DNA from: Ryuthela nishihirai
Lineage: Eukaryota; Arthropoda; Arachnida; Araneae; Heptathelidae
NCBI GenBank assembly: GCA_038380435.1
Contig: JAWZYU010000019.1
Location: forward strand, 18,873,801 to 18,937,800
Reading direction: 5' to 3'
DNA length: 64,000 nucleotides
Shown here: positions 48,716 through 59,689 of the stretch, in pieces
Numbering within the stretch: the first letter of the stretch is position 1
Layout: every line of letters begins with the position of its first letter
Made by a program: the position numbers and the translations under genes
Notes under the pieces: generated by a model
Database searches by the model: none
What the model saw: only the letters and a program-made list of their open reading frames with translations
What the model was told of the DNA's origin: nothing

Positions 48716-50767
48716 ATGTGACAAATGAAAGTTTCTGACACAGAGAGTGATATAACCTATTAAAAAATAACCCCCATACTTTATTCCTGCCTAAAAACCC
48801 GAATGCAATGGCCTACAGTTATGAGTTAGGCTTCAAACAAAAACTCATAAAATGGTCATCATAAACTATTTTGAATTTTGCCTCCCAATAAAAAGAGAGG
48901 GGGTGGATTTTCGTGGGGTTAGACATTAACAAGTTATATCTCAAATTAAAGCTTATGACATCTCAACTATCATGGGCTACTAAAACGACTACAAATAAAC
49001 AAATAAATACCCCCTCAAGCAGTTGCTTTCCATAGAGGTCTGAGAGGAGCTTGTCAGTTTAATACGCCATAGTAGGTCTGTGAGGATGGTGGGTCCTCAG
49101 CAGAAAGACAACGCAAACATCCATGCCTTACCTGGGGCTTGAAATCAGGTCCTTTTGATTCCAACATATCTTTCAAACGACTATTAATATATAACTTTCG
49201 AACAACTTTCGAATAACTATTAATACTAAATATATATATAATTAATATTATTTCGAACAACTAATAATATAAAAAAAAATTTAAAATATAGTACGGATGG
49301 TCACCGTAATTACAGCATAAATTCCAATAACAGTTTTGTGAAAACATTCACCCTGAAGAATATGGTAGTCAAGTGTGCTAACCACTTGGCCATGGGAGTT
49401 ATGTGACAAATGAAAGTTTCTGACACAGAGAGTGATATAACCTATTAAAAAATAACCCCCATACTTTATTCCTGCCTAAAAACCCGAATGCAATGGCCTA
49501 CAGTTATGAGTTAGGCTTCAAACAAAAACTCATAAAATGGTCATCATAAACTATTTTGAATTTTGCCTCCCAATAAAAAGAGAGGGGGTGGATTTTCGTG
49601 GGGTTAGACATTAACAAGTTATATCTCAAATTAAAGCTTATGACATCTCAACTATCATGGGCTACTAAAACGACTACAAATAAACAAATAAATACCCCCT
49701 CAAGCAGTTGCTTTCCATAGAGGTCTGAGAGGAGCTTGTCAGTTTAATACGCCATAGTAGGTCTGTGAGGATGGTGGGTCCTCAGCAGAAAGACAACGCA
49801 AACATCCATGCCTTACCTGGGGCTTGAAATCAGGTCCTTTTGATTCCAACATATCGTTCAAACGACTATTAATATATAACTTTCGAACAACTTTCGAATA
49901 ACTATTAATACTAAATATATATATAATTAATATTATTTCGAACAACTAATAATATAAAAAAAATTTAAAATATAGTACGGATGGTCACCGTAATTACAGC
50001 ATAAATTCCAATAACAGTTTTGTGAAAACATTCACCCTGAAGAATATGGTAGTCAAGTGTGCTAACCACTTGGCCATGGGAGTTATGTGACAAATGAAAG
50101 TTTCTGACACAGAGAGTGATATAACCTATTAAAAAATAACCCCCATACTTTATTCCTGCCTAAAAACCCGAATGCAATGGCCTACAGTTATGAGTTAGGC
50201 TTCAAACAAAAACTCATAAAATGGTCATCATAAACTATTTTGAATTTTGCCTCCCAATAAAAAGAGAGGGGGTGGATTTTCGTGGGGTTAGACATTAACA
50301 AGTTATATCTCAAATTAAAGCTTATGACATCTCAACTATCATGGGCTACTAAAACGACTACAAATAAACAAATAAATACCCCCTCAAGCAGTTGCTTTCC
50401 ATAGAGGTCTGAGAGGAGCTTGTCAGTTTAATACGCCATAGTAGGTCTGTGAGGATGGTGGGTCCTCAGCAGAAAGACAACGCAAACATCCATGCCTTAC
50501 CTGGGGCTTGAAATCAGGTCCTTTTGATTCCAACATATCGTTCAAACGACTATTAATATATAACTTTCGAACAACTTTCGAATAACTATTAATACTAAAT
50601 ATATATATAATTAATATTATTTCGAACAACTAATAATATAAAAAAAATTTAAAATATAGTACGGATGGTCACCGTAATTACAGCATAAATTCCAATAACA
50701 GTTTTGTGAAAACATTCACCCTGAAGAATATGGTAGTCAAGTGCGCTAACCACTTGGCCATGGGAGA
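48716..50767. repeat. Three-unit tandem repeat, 684-685 bp units
   Basis: Units begin at 48716, 49401 and 50085 (ATGTGACAAATGAAAGTTTC). They differ by only a few bases, such as one A in a homopolymer, ATCTTTC versus ATCGTTC, and GTGTGC versus GTGCGC near the end of the last. Each unit holds an unassigned 290-bp part, then a minus-strand SINE-B (about 49008-49152 and 49357-49400 in unit 1). A roughly 205-bp insert lies within the SINE's tRNA-like head. The identical 68-residue frames in each unit are not genes. Confidence 0.9.
49008..49400 (-). mobile_element. SINE-B with insert in its tRNA-like head (unit 1 of 3)
   Basis: The minus-strand head CCATGGCCAAGTGGTTAGCA (49395-49376) is separated from its B-box region GGACCTGATTTCAAGCCCC by about 205 AT-rich bases. 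Those start, on the minus strand, with CAGGGTGAATGTTTTCACAA. The SINE body follows to CAGAGGTCTG-like and GCAGTTGCTTGAGG near 49010. The same structure repeats at about 49692-50084 and 50376-50767. Confidence 0.8.
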
Positions 50768-50842
50768 GCTTTAAAAGAGAGAAAAAATGTGGTCGATGTT
50801 TCTGAGTAATATATCAAAGTTTCTGAAGGTAGGTGTTTTTAA

Positions 50843-51554
50843 CACATTCAGCATGGCGTGGCATAGCACTGATGTCTCACTGGCTGTTCTACTTTGACCG
50901 GCGTGACATCAATGAATGCCTCAGCTCGAAAATTCTATAAGACAGCGCGGCTTTATTATGTGTCTCACTACAATGTTAAATAGATAGCCATTCAAAATCC
51001 GTCTGTACGAACTATTTATATTACCTGGTCATGAATATTTGTACATGTTTGCTAATTACAGTATATTTATGGTAATTTGTGACAAAACTTCAAAATAATA
51101 AATATTAGGAAATAATTATTTATTTATAACAGTAAAAGTAAATACAACTCGAAAATAAAAATAGAACAATACCTGAGCGATGTTATTTTTACATTTTTTT
51201 TTGCATTATGAACAGAAAAAAAAACATGGAATACAATAACTTTTAACACAAGCTGGACAGTACCACTTGCTTCTGGTCGATTTTTTTTGAGCTACATTTC
51301 TACCAAATTGTTCTTTATTGTTGGCATAGCATACCACACATCGATTTTTCTTGCGCTCCTCCAATTTATGTGAGTTATTTGCTTCTTCAGGGTCAGCAGA
51401 CAGATCAATCGTACATAAGAGTGTTTTGGCAAGATGTTCTCGAAATTCAGTGATGGTAATCTTACTCTGTGTTATTTTGAAAATGAAATACTACCAAAAT
51501 AGTTCCCCATCCTTAGTGAAAAAAAAAATCTGCTCTACACCCATGCTTAACGTG
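50843..51554 (-). pseudogene. piggyBac-like element with C-terminal zinc-finger remnant
   Basis: TTAA at both outer sides (50839-50842, 51555-51558). Ends are inverted: CACATTCAGCATGG left, and from the right inward CACGTTAAGCATGG. On the minus strand, about 51475-51180, an open reading keeps KITITEFREHLAKTLL, then CVVCYANNKEQFGRN and KWYCPACVKSYCIPCF. The CxxC...CxxCxxxxCxxxCF pattern is the cysteine-rich C-terminal domain of piggyBac transposases. The DDD catalytic part is missing, so this is an internal-deletion derivative. It differs in end sequence from the element at 8.7-11 kb. Confidence 0.85.
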
Positions 51555-51593
51555 TTAATGATTGAAATGATTTGATAAAATGATGAATTTTTA

Positions 51594-51912
51594 ATGACAA
51601 AGAAAAAATATAAACAAATTAAAAATTAAAAAAAAATCTATCTTCCTATTGGGACCTAAAAATCAGAAAATAAACCTAAAGCATATTGATGGGTGCAATC
51701 AGTCACCGAGTTCGAATTCACTTCAAAGAAAGATAGGGTGCCTATTTACCAACATAACAAGATTGCTGGGACTTGTCTTCCTTTGAAGTGAATACAAATT
51801 CAGTGACTGATTGCACCATCGATATGCTTTAGGTTTATTTTATATTTGTTAGGGCCCATATATGAAGACAAGTGCTTTTTAAATTTTTTAATTTATTTAT
51901 ACTTTTGTCCTA
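51594..51912. mobile_element. Fold-back MITE, about 320 bp
   Basis: The whole segment folds on itself. Best arms are 51683-51732 and 51778-51828: GCATATTGATGGGTGCAATC pairs with GATTGCACCATCGATATGC. Weaker pairing runs out to AAAAAATATAAACAAATT on the left and AATTTATTTATACTTTTGTC on the right. No coding capacity and no target duplication identified. Confidence 0.78.
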
Positions 51913-51914
51913 TA

Positions 51915-54040
51915 CTTTTTATTCTGTCCTTTAAAAGTTCTATAACTTTGATACAAAATGAAAATCATTCTGTCTTCTTATAATTTTCATAAATTCTTAT
52001 ATATAAATTGTGGAATTATAAACTGTATCATTTTCAATTTGGAATTATTTAATTATACTCAATTATTAAATAATTCTTGAAGTAGTATGAACCTTTGACA
52101 AATTAAAAGTTATTTTCCTGATATATTTGTTCATTTTCATGATTTTGAATATTTTTTGCATTTTAAATAAAATTAATTTATGCATATTATTTGTTTTATT
52201 TTAGAGCTTTTTTTACATATTTACCACTTTTTGAAGATGACTTTGCTAGACATAGCATAAAATTTAGAGTATCATGAAAATATGCCTTTTAATAAGTATC
52301 ATACATTTTCCCCTGAAAAAATGATCACCATAGGTGTCATATAAAATATTTTTGATCTTTATTTGTGGATGACCTTAGAAGGACCATATCTATTGGATAC
52401 TGGTGTTTCTTTACATTGGGCCATTTACTGAGATTTCACGAGTTCTTTTATAAATGCGATACCATTTTATGCTGTCTTGATTTTATTTTTTACCTAGCAG
52501 TCTTATGTAAATAAACATTTAGAAATATTAACACTTTTTTAAGAACTTTTCTTGCATTCACATGATCAAAAGTAATCCTGGATGGCTAAAAAAAAAAGTC
52601 CATTGGCCATAAATCTTGAAATACATCAGATCAAAACTCCTCTTAGTGAGTTCGCTTTTCTAACTCAGGAACAATAGGAGATGTGGGGGCAAGTACCTTC
52701 AAAATTGTAGGATGGCTAAAAACTAATATTAAAATTCAATGACTTTTTGTGTGCAATGATTGAATTTCACCTTTGTTATTCTATTACATGTGATGTTAAA
52801 TTATACTGGAATTAAAAAAATTGTCCCTATATTTCTCACTTTTCATGCCATTTATTTTATCTTCTCCTCCCTTAAAACGTTACTTGCTATATGCCTGTTC
52901 TGATTTTTACCCATTGATATGCCAGGCAGGGAACAAACCCGAAGCACCAGTTTTTTTTTTTTATGAACTTGGTTCATCCACTGAGTTTGATCTTGTTTTA
53001 TTTAAATATTGTGATTCAATTCTTTCTTGGAAAAACATCGTCCCGAAGTTGAAAAAAAAAAATCTGAAAATAGCTAATTCCATATTCCAATCTCAATAAG
53101 ATGAATTAAATATAAAATTTTAAATTTCTCAGTAAAATCATATGCTGTACTCTAGATAAAGTAAGTATAATTATTTATGTTTCAGTCTTTTTTTAGAATT
53201 CTGAATTGCATAAAAAAACTAAGTATGCACATATAAATTCAAAATTTCCTGAACAGGTTTGAATTCACATGATTTCTTCATGTAACCTTCCATCGTTTTA
53301 TTTCATCAGATATGTTAGCTTCATATGGTTTACTTGGAAAGTGGTTTTTCTCTGCATTAAAACAGAATGAAAAATTAGCTTTCTCTTATTAATTTAACCG
53401 ATTTTACTGAAATTGGAGTCTAAAAACATTTTTTCAACATTTCCCACCAGAGAATTTCATGTATTTTTTTTATATTTGAAAACTAGACAGATTGCCTGTG
53501 TCCCTTTGATCAGTAGTGAAGCGTGCTAGCCATTGGACCATCAGGAAGAAAATAATTATTTGCTCCAAATGTGAGGTTTAACAGTAAAAAAAAAAATTTA
53601 TTATTTAATCGTTTAAGTAAAACTGGAGTCTGAAAAAGTGATTTTTCAGCCTTTTTTTTTTCTTAATTTAAAATTTTGCCTGTCTAAAAAAGGGTATCTA
53701 AACCAGACCCATCCAATCCGCAGCTCAGAAAACAAATAATCAATATACTGAATTTGGCTCTCTTTCCCACTTTTCTGAGGAATATTTTTAGGTGCAGCTA
53801 AAACACTTTTGCCAATTCATGGTACTTATTAAAAGTGTATATTTTTGTTATCAAAATAATTTCTTTATTTCTTAAGAATATAGTTTTTTTCCAATTCATC
53901 ACATTACTCCTTAGAAATGCATATTTTCACTTTTAAGAAGATACATTTTCCTGCGGCTCTTTATTAATATTGTTGTTTTTTTTTCCTTAGTGGCTCTTCA
54001 CTAAGTGGGGTTCAGATGGGAATTATCTAAACAATACTTA
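51915..54040. other. Intron, little recognised
   Basis: AT-rich. At 53490-53553 the minus strand reads TGGTCCAATGGCTAGCACGC, like the SINE-B head, but the body is absent. Otherwise no element or coding sequence. Confidence 0.4.
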
Positions 54041-54045
54041 AAAAT

Positions 54046-54116
54046 AAATAATAAATACCCCCTCAAGCAGCTGCTTGCCACAGAGGTCTGACAGGAGCCT
54101 GTCAGTTTATATTTTA
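54046..54116 (-). mobile_element. SINE-B 3' fragment
   Basis: Carries CCCCTCAAGCAGCTGCTTGCC and CTGACAGGAGCCTGTCAG, the diagnostic 3' part of SINE-B, reversed. The head is absent. Confidence 0.75.
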
Positions 54117-55429
54117 CCCTTGTTAAAATAAGGCAAAGGCAGATTAAGCAAACAAGTCTTTGTATTTGAAATTTAACTGTTTTACTAAAAAAATAAGATG
54201 TGAAAATGACTTTTTTATATATTCTTTTAACAAGTCCTAAATGAGATTTTCATCCAGAAGAAGTTAACCCAAATTAAATAGTACCGAAGTTTCCTAAAAA
54301 AAAGATTTAGTGGTTATGCTTTATTCCTAAGAAATTAAAGAACAAAAATTTAAAAATAAAAACCTGTTAGTTAACATAAACGTTGACTCCTACTATTTGG
54401 AAACTTTTTTCTCCAAGTAGTGTACCTCATCATAAATGATAAAGAACATTTTGAGCTTCATAATGGATTATTGAATGCTTCCATTATCTTTCATTGTTAA
54501 AAAGTTACAGTTAGTAGTGAAATGGTTTGTCGTAAAAATAAGAGATATTTCTTTTCATTCATTTCACTAAGGCTAGAGGGTTGTCCATACATTGCACTAC
54601 ATGAGACTTCAAATGGTCAAAGTTCGGCTGTGCATGCATCATATGTATGTACAACTGAAGATATCCAAAAACAAAATGAGAAACTTGAACTTATTATTGA
54701 AAATACACATAAAAAGTGCATTTTCATAATAAAAAAAAATATTTCCGATAGCTAAAGAAAACAACCCCTCATATTTACATTTCTTTAAGGAGAAAAAAAA
54801 AACATTTTCAAACACCTGTGGTAGCTAGGTAGTCACTGGAAGGAGAGCTATGCACTAATCCCCTGTGATGATGCATAGAATCGGCCAGGCCTAGCACCTA
54901 ATGTCCGACCCCGACTTCTCGTGGTGCAGACCGTTAGTACCTATCAAAAGAGATACTCTCTTGTGGAAGTGAACGGAAGGGGAGGGCTGCCAGATTAGTG
55001 TGGCCTACTGATCTGGACAACTATGGCTACTTTTCTTTTTTTTTTCTACCCTGCTGAGGAGTGGTCAACCACACAGGGTCCTGGTGCTGATCATATAAAC
55101 CCACTGGACTGGACAGATATATGGCTCTGAGCTTGATTATGGATCCTGATTTTGCCGCACTGGTGGGCTTCTGTGGAGGGAAAATCTTCCGCTGTTTTCT
55201 GTTTGTTTGTGGGTTGACAGCCCCAAGTGACTAGATTCACAGGATATGTTTATCAGCTGGTGGATAATCCTGAGCAGAGGTCATTGCAGGCACCTGAACT
55301 CTTTGCTTCTATTGGCATCGTCAAATTCTACATTGGAGGAAGTCTTCCAGTGTAGATGGCTTCAGTCTTTAGTGGTGGGGGAAAGGTCTTTGCCCCATTT
55401 CTGCAATTAGGGGACTGTTTGATATTGTC

Positions 55430-56437
55430 GGAATTCCCTCTCTCAATAAACATAGTTTCTTTAAACATCCCACTAACCATTTTCTCTCCATAGGTAGTTG
55501 GAATGTGAGGACTCTGCACAGAGCTTTTTCTCTTGATGTCCTCACACAAGAATTCCACCATTATAATTTAGATATTCTCGGCTTGCAAGAGACCAGATGG
55601 ACAGATAAAGGTCAGATTCTTAAAAATAATCTTAAATTTCTCTTTTCAGGGAAGGACAACAATAAGCATCACCAAGGCGTGGGTCTGCTTCTCAGCAGAC
55701 ACGCTAGTGATGCTCTTCTAGGATATGAGTGCATTAATCAAAGGTTTCTTACAGCAAAATTTCAGACAAGCGTTAAAGATTTGAATGTTATCTGCTGTTA
55801 TGCCCCCACTGAAGACGCCGATGAGGATGAGAAGGATAGGTTTTACGGACAACTTCAGGATATTTTGAATTCTGTCAAGAAAGGAGATATTATCCTTGTT
55901 CTTGGTGACATCAGTGCCAAAGTTGGTACTGACTATGACCTTTGGGGAGGAGGAACAGGCCCTTTTGGTATTGGTAACTGCAATGGGCAACATCTCCTAC
56001 AGGTAAGTAAACTCAATGGATTCAGAATAACTAACACTTATTACAAACACCGTGACATACATAAGTACACATGGGTTTTGCCCAATGGGCTGCATAACGA
56101 CATGATTGATTATATATTAATTAACAGCAAATGGGCTAGTTCTGTTAGGAATACCAGGTCATATAGGGGAGCTGAAATTGGATCTGACCATTATCTTGTT
56201 AAAAGTGTCTTGCAACTTAAAATTAAAAAGTATTGGGCTAGGGTTAAAAAATTTGCTTTTAATACTGAAGCTCTGAAAGACCCAGTTATAACCAAAGCTT
56301 ACCATGATAGGTTATTTGGTCATTATGACAGTCATGGTTTGCTTACTACTGAAGTTGAGGAAGAATGGGATCATTTTAAACAGGCTTTTTTGGACACTAA
56401 CAGTACTCTTTTAGGAAAAAAGGAGCAGAAGAGATAA
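55430..56437 (+). pseudogene. LINE endonuclease (APE type)
   Basis: Reading is open upstream of the first possible non-ATG start at 55505 and includes GSWNVRTL. Endonuclease motifs in order are LGLQETRW (metal-binding Glu), ICCYAPT, LVLGDISAKVG (catalytic Asp), LHNDMIDYILIN and GSDHYLVKSVL with the catalytic SDH triad. The domain nicks target DNA to prime reverse transcription. It ends at an in-frame TAA. Because the RT follows in the same frame, this stop is best read as a mutation, not a natural ORF end. No ATG at the start was found, so the true start is uncertain. Confidence 0.88.
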
Positions 56438-58204
56438 AATTATCTGAGTGATAAGCCACTTGAGCTTATTTCGGAAAGAAAGAACTGCAGGAATGTCCTT
56501 AATCAATACCCTACTAGTCCTAATAGAAAGCATTACAGAGAACTTAATAAACATGTAAAAGATCAGTTAGCTGCTGATAAGAATATTTCGCTTCATGGTT
56601 TGGTTAACAAAGCTGAGGAAGCAGTTAGACAGCACAACAGCAGAGAGCTGTACCAGATAGTTAATGTTTTGTGTGGTAGAAAACGGACAGGTATACAGGG
56701 ATTGAAGGATAAACAAGGTAAGGTTATAGAAGGTGAGGATTCTGTCATGGCTAGGTGGGCTGAGCATTTCAGTGATATTCTAAACAATGCGGTTAGTTCT
56801 ATTCCCATTGTTTGCAATGATGATAGATGCATTGGTGGTTTTAATGTTGGCCCTATAACACAATCTGAAGTTATTTTGGCTGTTTCTAAACTTAAATTTC
56901 ATAAATCCCCAGGGGTAGATGAAATTACTACAGAAATGCTTAGAGCTGGGAATGTTTCGGTTACCATTTGGATGACTGAAATTCTGAATATCTTTTATGA
57001 TAAAGGCATGGTTCCTAAGGATTTTACCAGAGCTATTGTTATCCCTATTTTCAAACAAGGTGATCGCAGTTCTTGTGATAACTATAGGGGTATCAGCCTA
57101 CTCTCTGTTCCAGGTAAAGTTCTTTCCATGATTGTGCTTAATAGAATTAAGAATCTGGTTGACAGTCAATTGCATGATGAGCAATGTGGATTCAGAAGTG
57201 GTAGGGGATGTGTGAATCAGATATTTTCCCTTAGGCAGATTCTTGAGAAATGTTTCGAGTTTCAGAAACCTTTGGTTGCTAGCTTTGTTGATTTCAAAAA
57301 GGCTTTCGACTCTGTTGATCGTCATAATTTGTGGTTGATTGTGAGATCATATGGTATACCTGACAAGTTAGTTAACATAATGAAAGATCTCTATAATAAC
57401 ACTGAGTCGTGTGTGAGAGTTGGTAAGGCTTGTAGTAATTGGTTTAGCATTACTTCTGGTGTTCGACAAGAGTGCATTTTGTCTCCTTTTCTCTTTAGCT
57501 TGGTTATTGATTATGTTATGTGAAATTCACTTCAAGGGAAAGATTTTGGCCTTAAATGGACTGGAGATATGAAAATTTCTGATTTAGATTATGCTGATGA
57601 TTTAGCCCTTTTGGCAAATGATGTTGATGAGATGAACTCTTTCATTCGAGCTGTTGACGAGACTGGTAGTAGAGTAGGTTTGTTTATAAACAGAGAGAAA
57701 ACTAAAGTGATGAAAATTGGTCAGGCAGGTTGTGATTCAGTGAATCTGAATGGTTGCAATCTTGAGCAGGTGTCACAGTTTAATTACCTTGGGAGCTATG
57801 TAACAGATACAGGTGATGTCTGGCATGAGATTAACAGACGAATAGGGATTGCTGCCAGGACTTTTAAGAATCTAAGGAGATTGTTGAGAAATAGGCGTAT
57901 ACACCTAAAGACTAAAATTAGACTGTATAATAGTTTGGTTCTTTCTAGGATTAGTTATGGTAGTGAAACTTGGACACTTTGTAAACAAGATAACAGGAAA
58001 CTAGATGCTTTTGATTCCAGATGCTTACACAGTATCTTGGGCATTAGGTGGTTCAACTTTGCAACTAATGATGAGGTTAGGCAAAGGAGTTTGCAACCTC
58101 CTTTAAGCAGCATATTGTGCAGAGAGAGACTCCGTTGGTTTGGCCATGTTGCCCGTATGAATAATTATAGATTGGCGAATAGGGTTATGAACAGTGGTGC
58201 CTAA
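56438..58204 (+). pseudogene. LINE reverse transcriptase
   Basis: Same frame as the endonuclease. Motifs include KSPGVDEI, FTRAIVIPIFKQGDR, NYRGISLLSVPGKV, EQCGFRSGRGC, ASFVDFKKAFDSVDR (catalytic Asp, motif A) and SGVRQECILSPFLFSLVIDY. The QE in place of QG is a change from the usual RQG. After a TGA at 57521 the frame resumes with DLDYADDLALLA, the YADD catalytic motif. The C-terminal YLGSYVTDTGD, SYGSETWTLC and RLRWFGHVARM follow. A frameshift near 58200 separates the last residues. One ancestral reading with two stops and one shift suggests a young but inactive copy. Confidence 0.9.
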
Positions 58205-58375
58205 CGGCCTCAGAAAGAAGGGGAGACCTAGAATGTGGTGGGCAGACAATGTCAAACAGGACCTTGTTAGAATTGGTGTGCAGTGGCCAGATGCAGTAGA
58301 TGTAGCTCAGGATAGACTTGCTTGGAGAACTAAATTGCATGGTCTGGTTGGACCTCCATAGCCCATGGCTGCTTG

Positions 58376-58399
58376 AGGATGATGATGATGATGATGATA
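58376..58399. repeat. (GAT)n tail of the LINE
   Basis: About eight GAT units at the LINE 3' end. Confidence 0.9.
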
Positions 58400-58555
58400 T
58401 CATCTAACATATTAATTTTTCGATCAATTTTTCCAGGGGGGAGAGGACTTTATCTCAACTCTCTCTACTGGCACCCAAGACTATAATGACTCATAAGTGG
58501 GGTGGCTAAATTATTTTTGCACATGGGTGGCCACTTTCCTAGGCATGGCCCTGCC

Positions 58556-58775
58556 ACTGAACAGCTGTTAGGAGATAGATGGTAGTGTCCTGGAATTCAA
58601 GGCCATACAGCATGTTCTTTAACATTACAGGGTTACCCTCTTGCACACAGGGTCACGACCTTATATCCCATTTCGCAGATAGTGGCCTTTTCAAGCCCAT
58701 TAGTGTTTCTTACCGAGGAATAATGAAGATAAATTTCAACCCCTGCCCCATTATTCTAGGGTTCCATTGCTAATT
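58556..58775 (-). mobile_element. SINE-A fragment
   Basis: From GAACAGCTGTTAGGAGATAG through TTCAAGCCCATTAGTG to GGAATAATGAAGATAAATTTC. Strongly diverged; both ends are missing. Just before it, CTAGGCATGGCCCTG (58538-58552) looks like a hAT-type end. Confidence 0.65.
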
Positions 58776-59680
58776 AGTTAAATTATGTTAATTTTTTGTG
58801 ACTGAAAGAACAATATTTAGAACCATCATCTTCTCTTCCATTAACCCTACAGTGCTTGGTTTTCCTTTTAGGTGGTTCTCTATGTTACTATTTATATTTT
58901 CCAAATCAACCATTAGTTCCAATTTTCAATATTAGAAGGTTCAAGAGTAGGAAACCAAGAGACATCATTCTCTTTTAAAACAAGCATTCCATATTTGTCA
59001 GAAATTATGTAAGATGTAGCAAAAAGAAACAAGCTTACATGTGTAGCTTAAATAATATCCTCTCACTGGTCAAATTGATTCAACACCTGTTTATTGACAT
59101 TATCAGAAATTTTTGACCAAAATCCAAATCATAACAACGAAAAAAAAAAAACTTCCCAGAGAGAACTTCCCAAAATGTTTCAAAGCATGGAAGATGAGAA
59201 TGAAGAAGGGCCAACAATGTGTGTGCTCTGACAGGGACAACTTTTGATTTCAGTGATTTTTTTAATAACAAAAGTTTTATTGATGTAATCTCATTTCTTT
59301 CTTGTCACATCTCATATGCTATTCTTATATTTTAAATTGTTTTCTGAAAACACCCTACATTTTGTCTTTATCATCTGTCTGCAGATATTCAACTTTTGTA
59401 AGGGATAAATGAAGAAAACTTTTTTTGAGTGGAACATCTACTAATGAAATATTGGCATTCAAATTTTTGAAATATACTAACAGTCTTAGTTTACTCTGTT
59501 AGAGAGCATTCAAGCTGGAAAATTGCAAAATTTATATTGTAAATTATCTATTCAAGCTAGAAATTTTAAATATGGGTGTAATGTGTGTGTGTGTGTGAGG
59601 TCAAAGGATTTACATTTATAGCAGGAATTTGCCATTTTACAATCATGAATGTGTGAAAAATACATCTGTATTTTAAAAGA
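58776..59680. other. Intron, no feature apart from a (TG)n run
   Basis: AT-rich; a (TG)n microsatellite is at 59581-59598. Nothing else recognised. Confidence 0.45.
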
Positions 59681-59689
59681 TACAGGGTG

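Larger units (their letters stand above)
54815..58403 (+). mobile_element. RTE-like LINE, nearly intact
   Basis: One plus-strand frame runs through an endonuclease and a reverse transcriptase, interrupted only by TAA at 56435-56437, TGA at 57521-57523 and a small frameshift near 58200. The 5' region from about 54815 (CTAGGTAGTCACTGG) to 55430 is non-coding. The 3' end after the RPRMWWADN and WRTKLHGLVG blocks finishes in (GAT)n at 58376-58399, a short-tandem tail typical of RTE and CR1-type elements. No RNase H domain. The RTE call is from the single APE-RT frame, the C-terminal WFGHVARM block and the tail, from memory. Confidence 0.88.

Noticed and set aside
49054..50629. Three identical 68-residue minus-strand frames
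   Set aside because: They repeat only because the 685-bp unit is tandemly copied; the frame crosses a SINE-B and an AT-rich insert and has no domain.
58430..58555. Possible hAT fragment (CCAGGGGGGAGAG ... CTAGGCATGGCCCTG)
   Set aside because: The two ends do not pair well and no 8-bp duplication was found, so only the end-like motif is noted.
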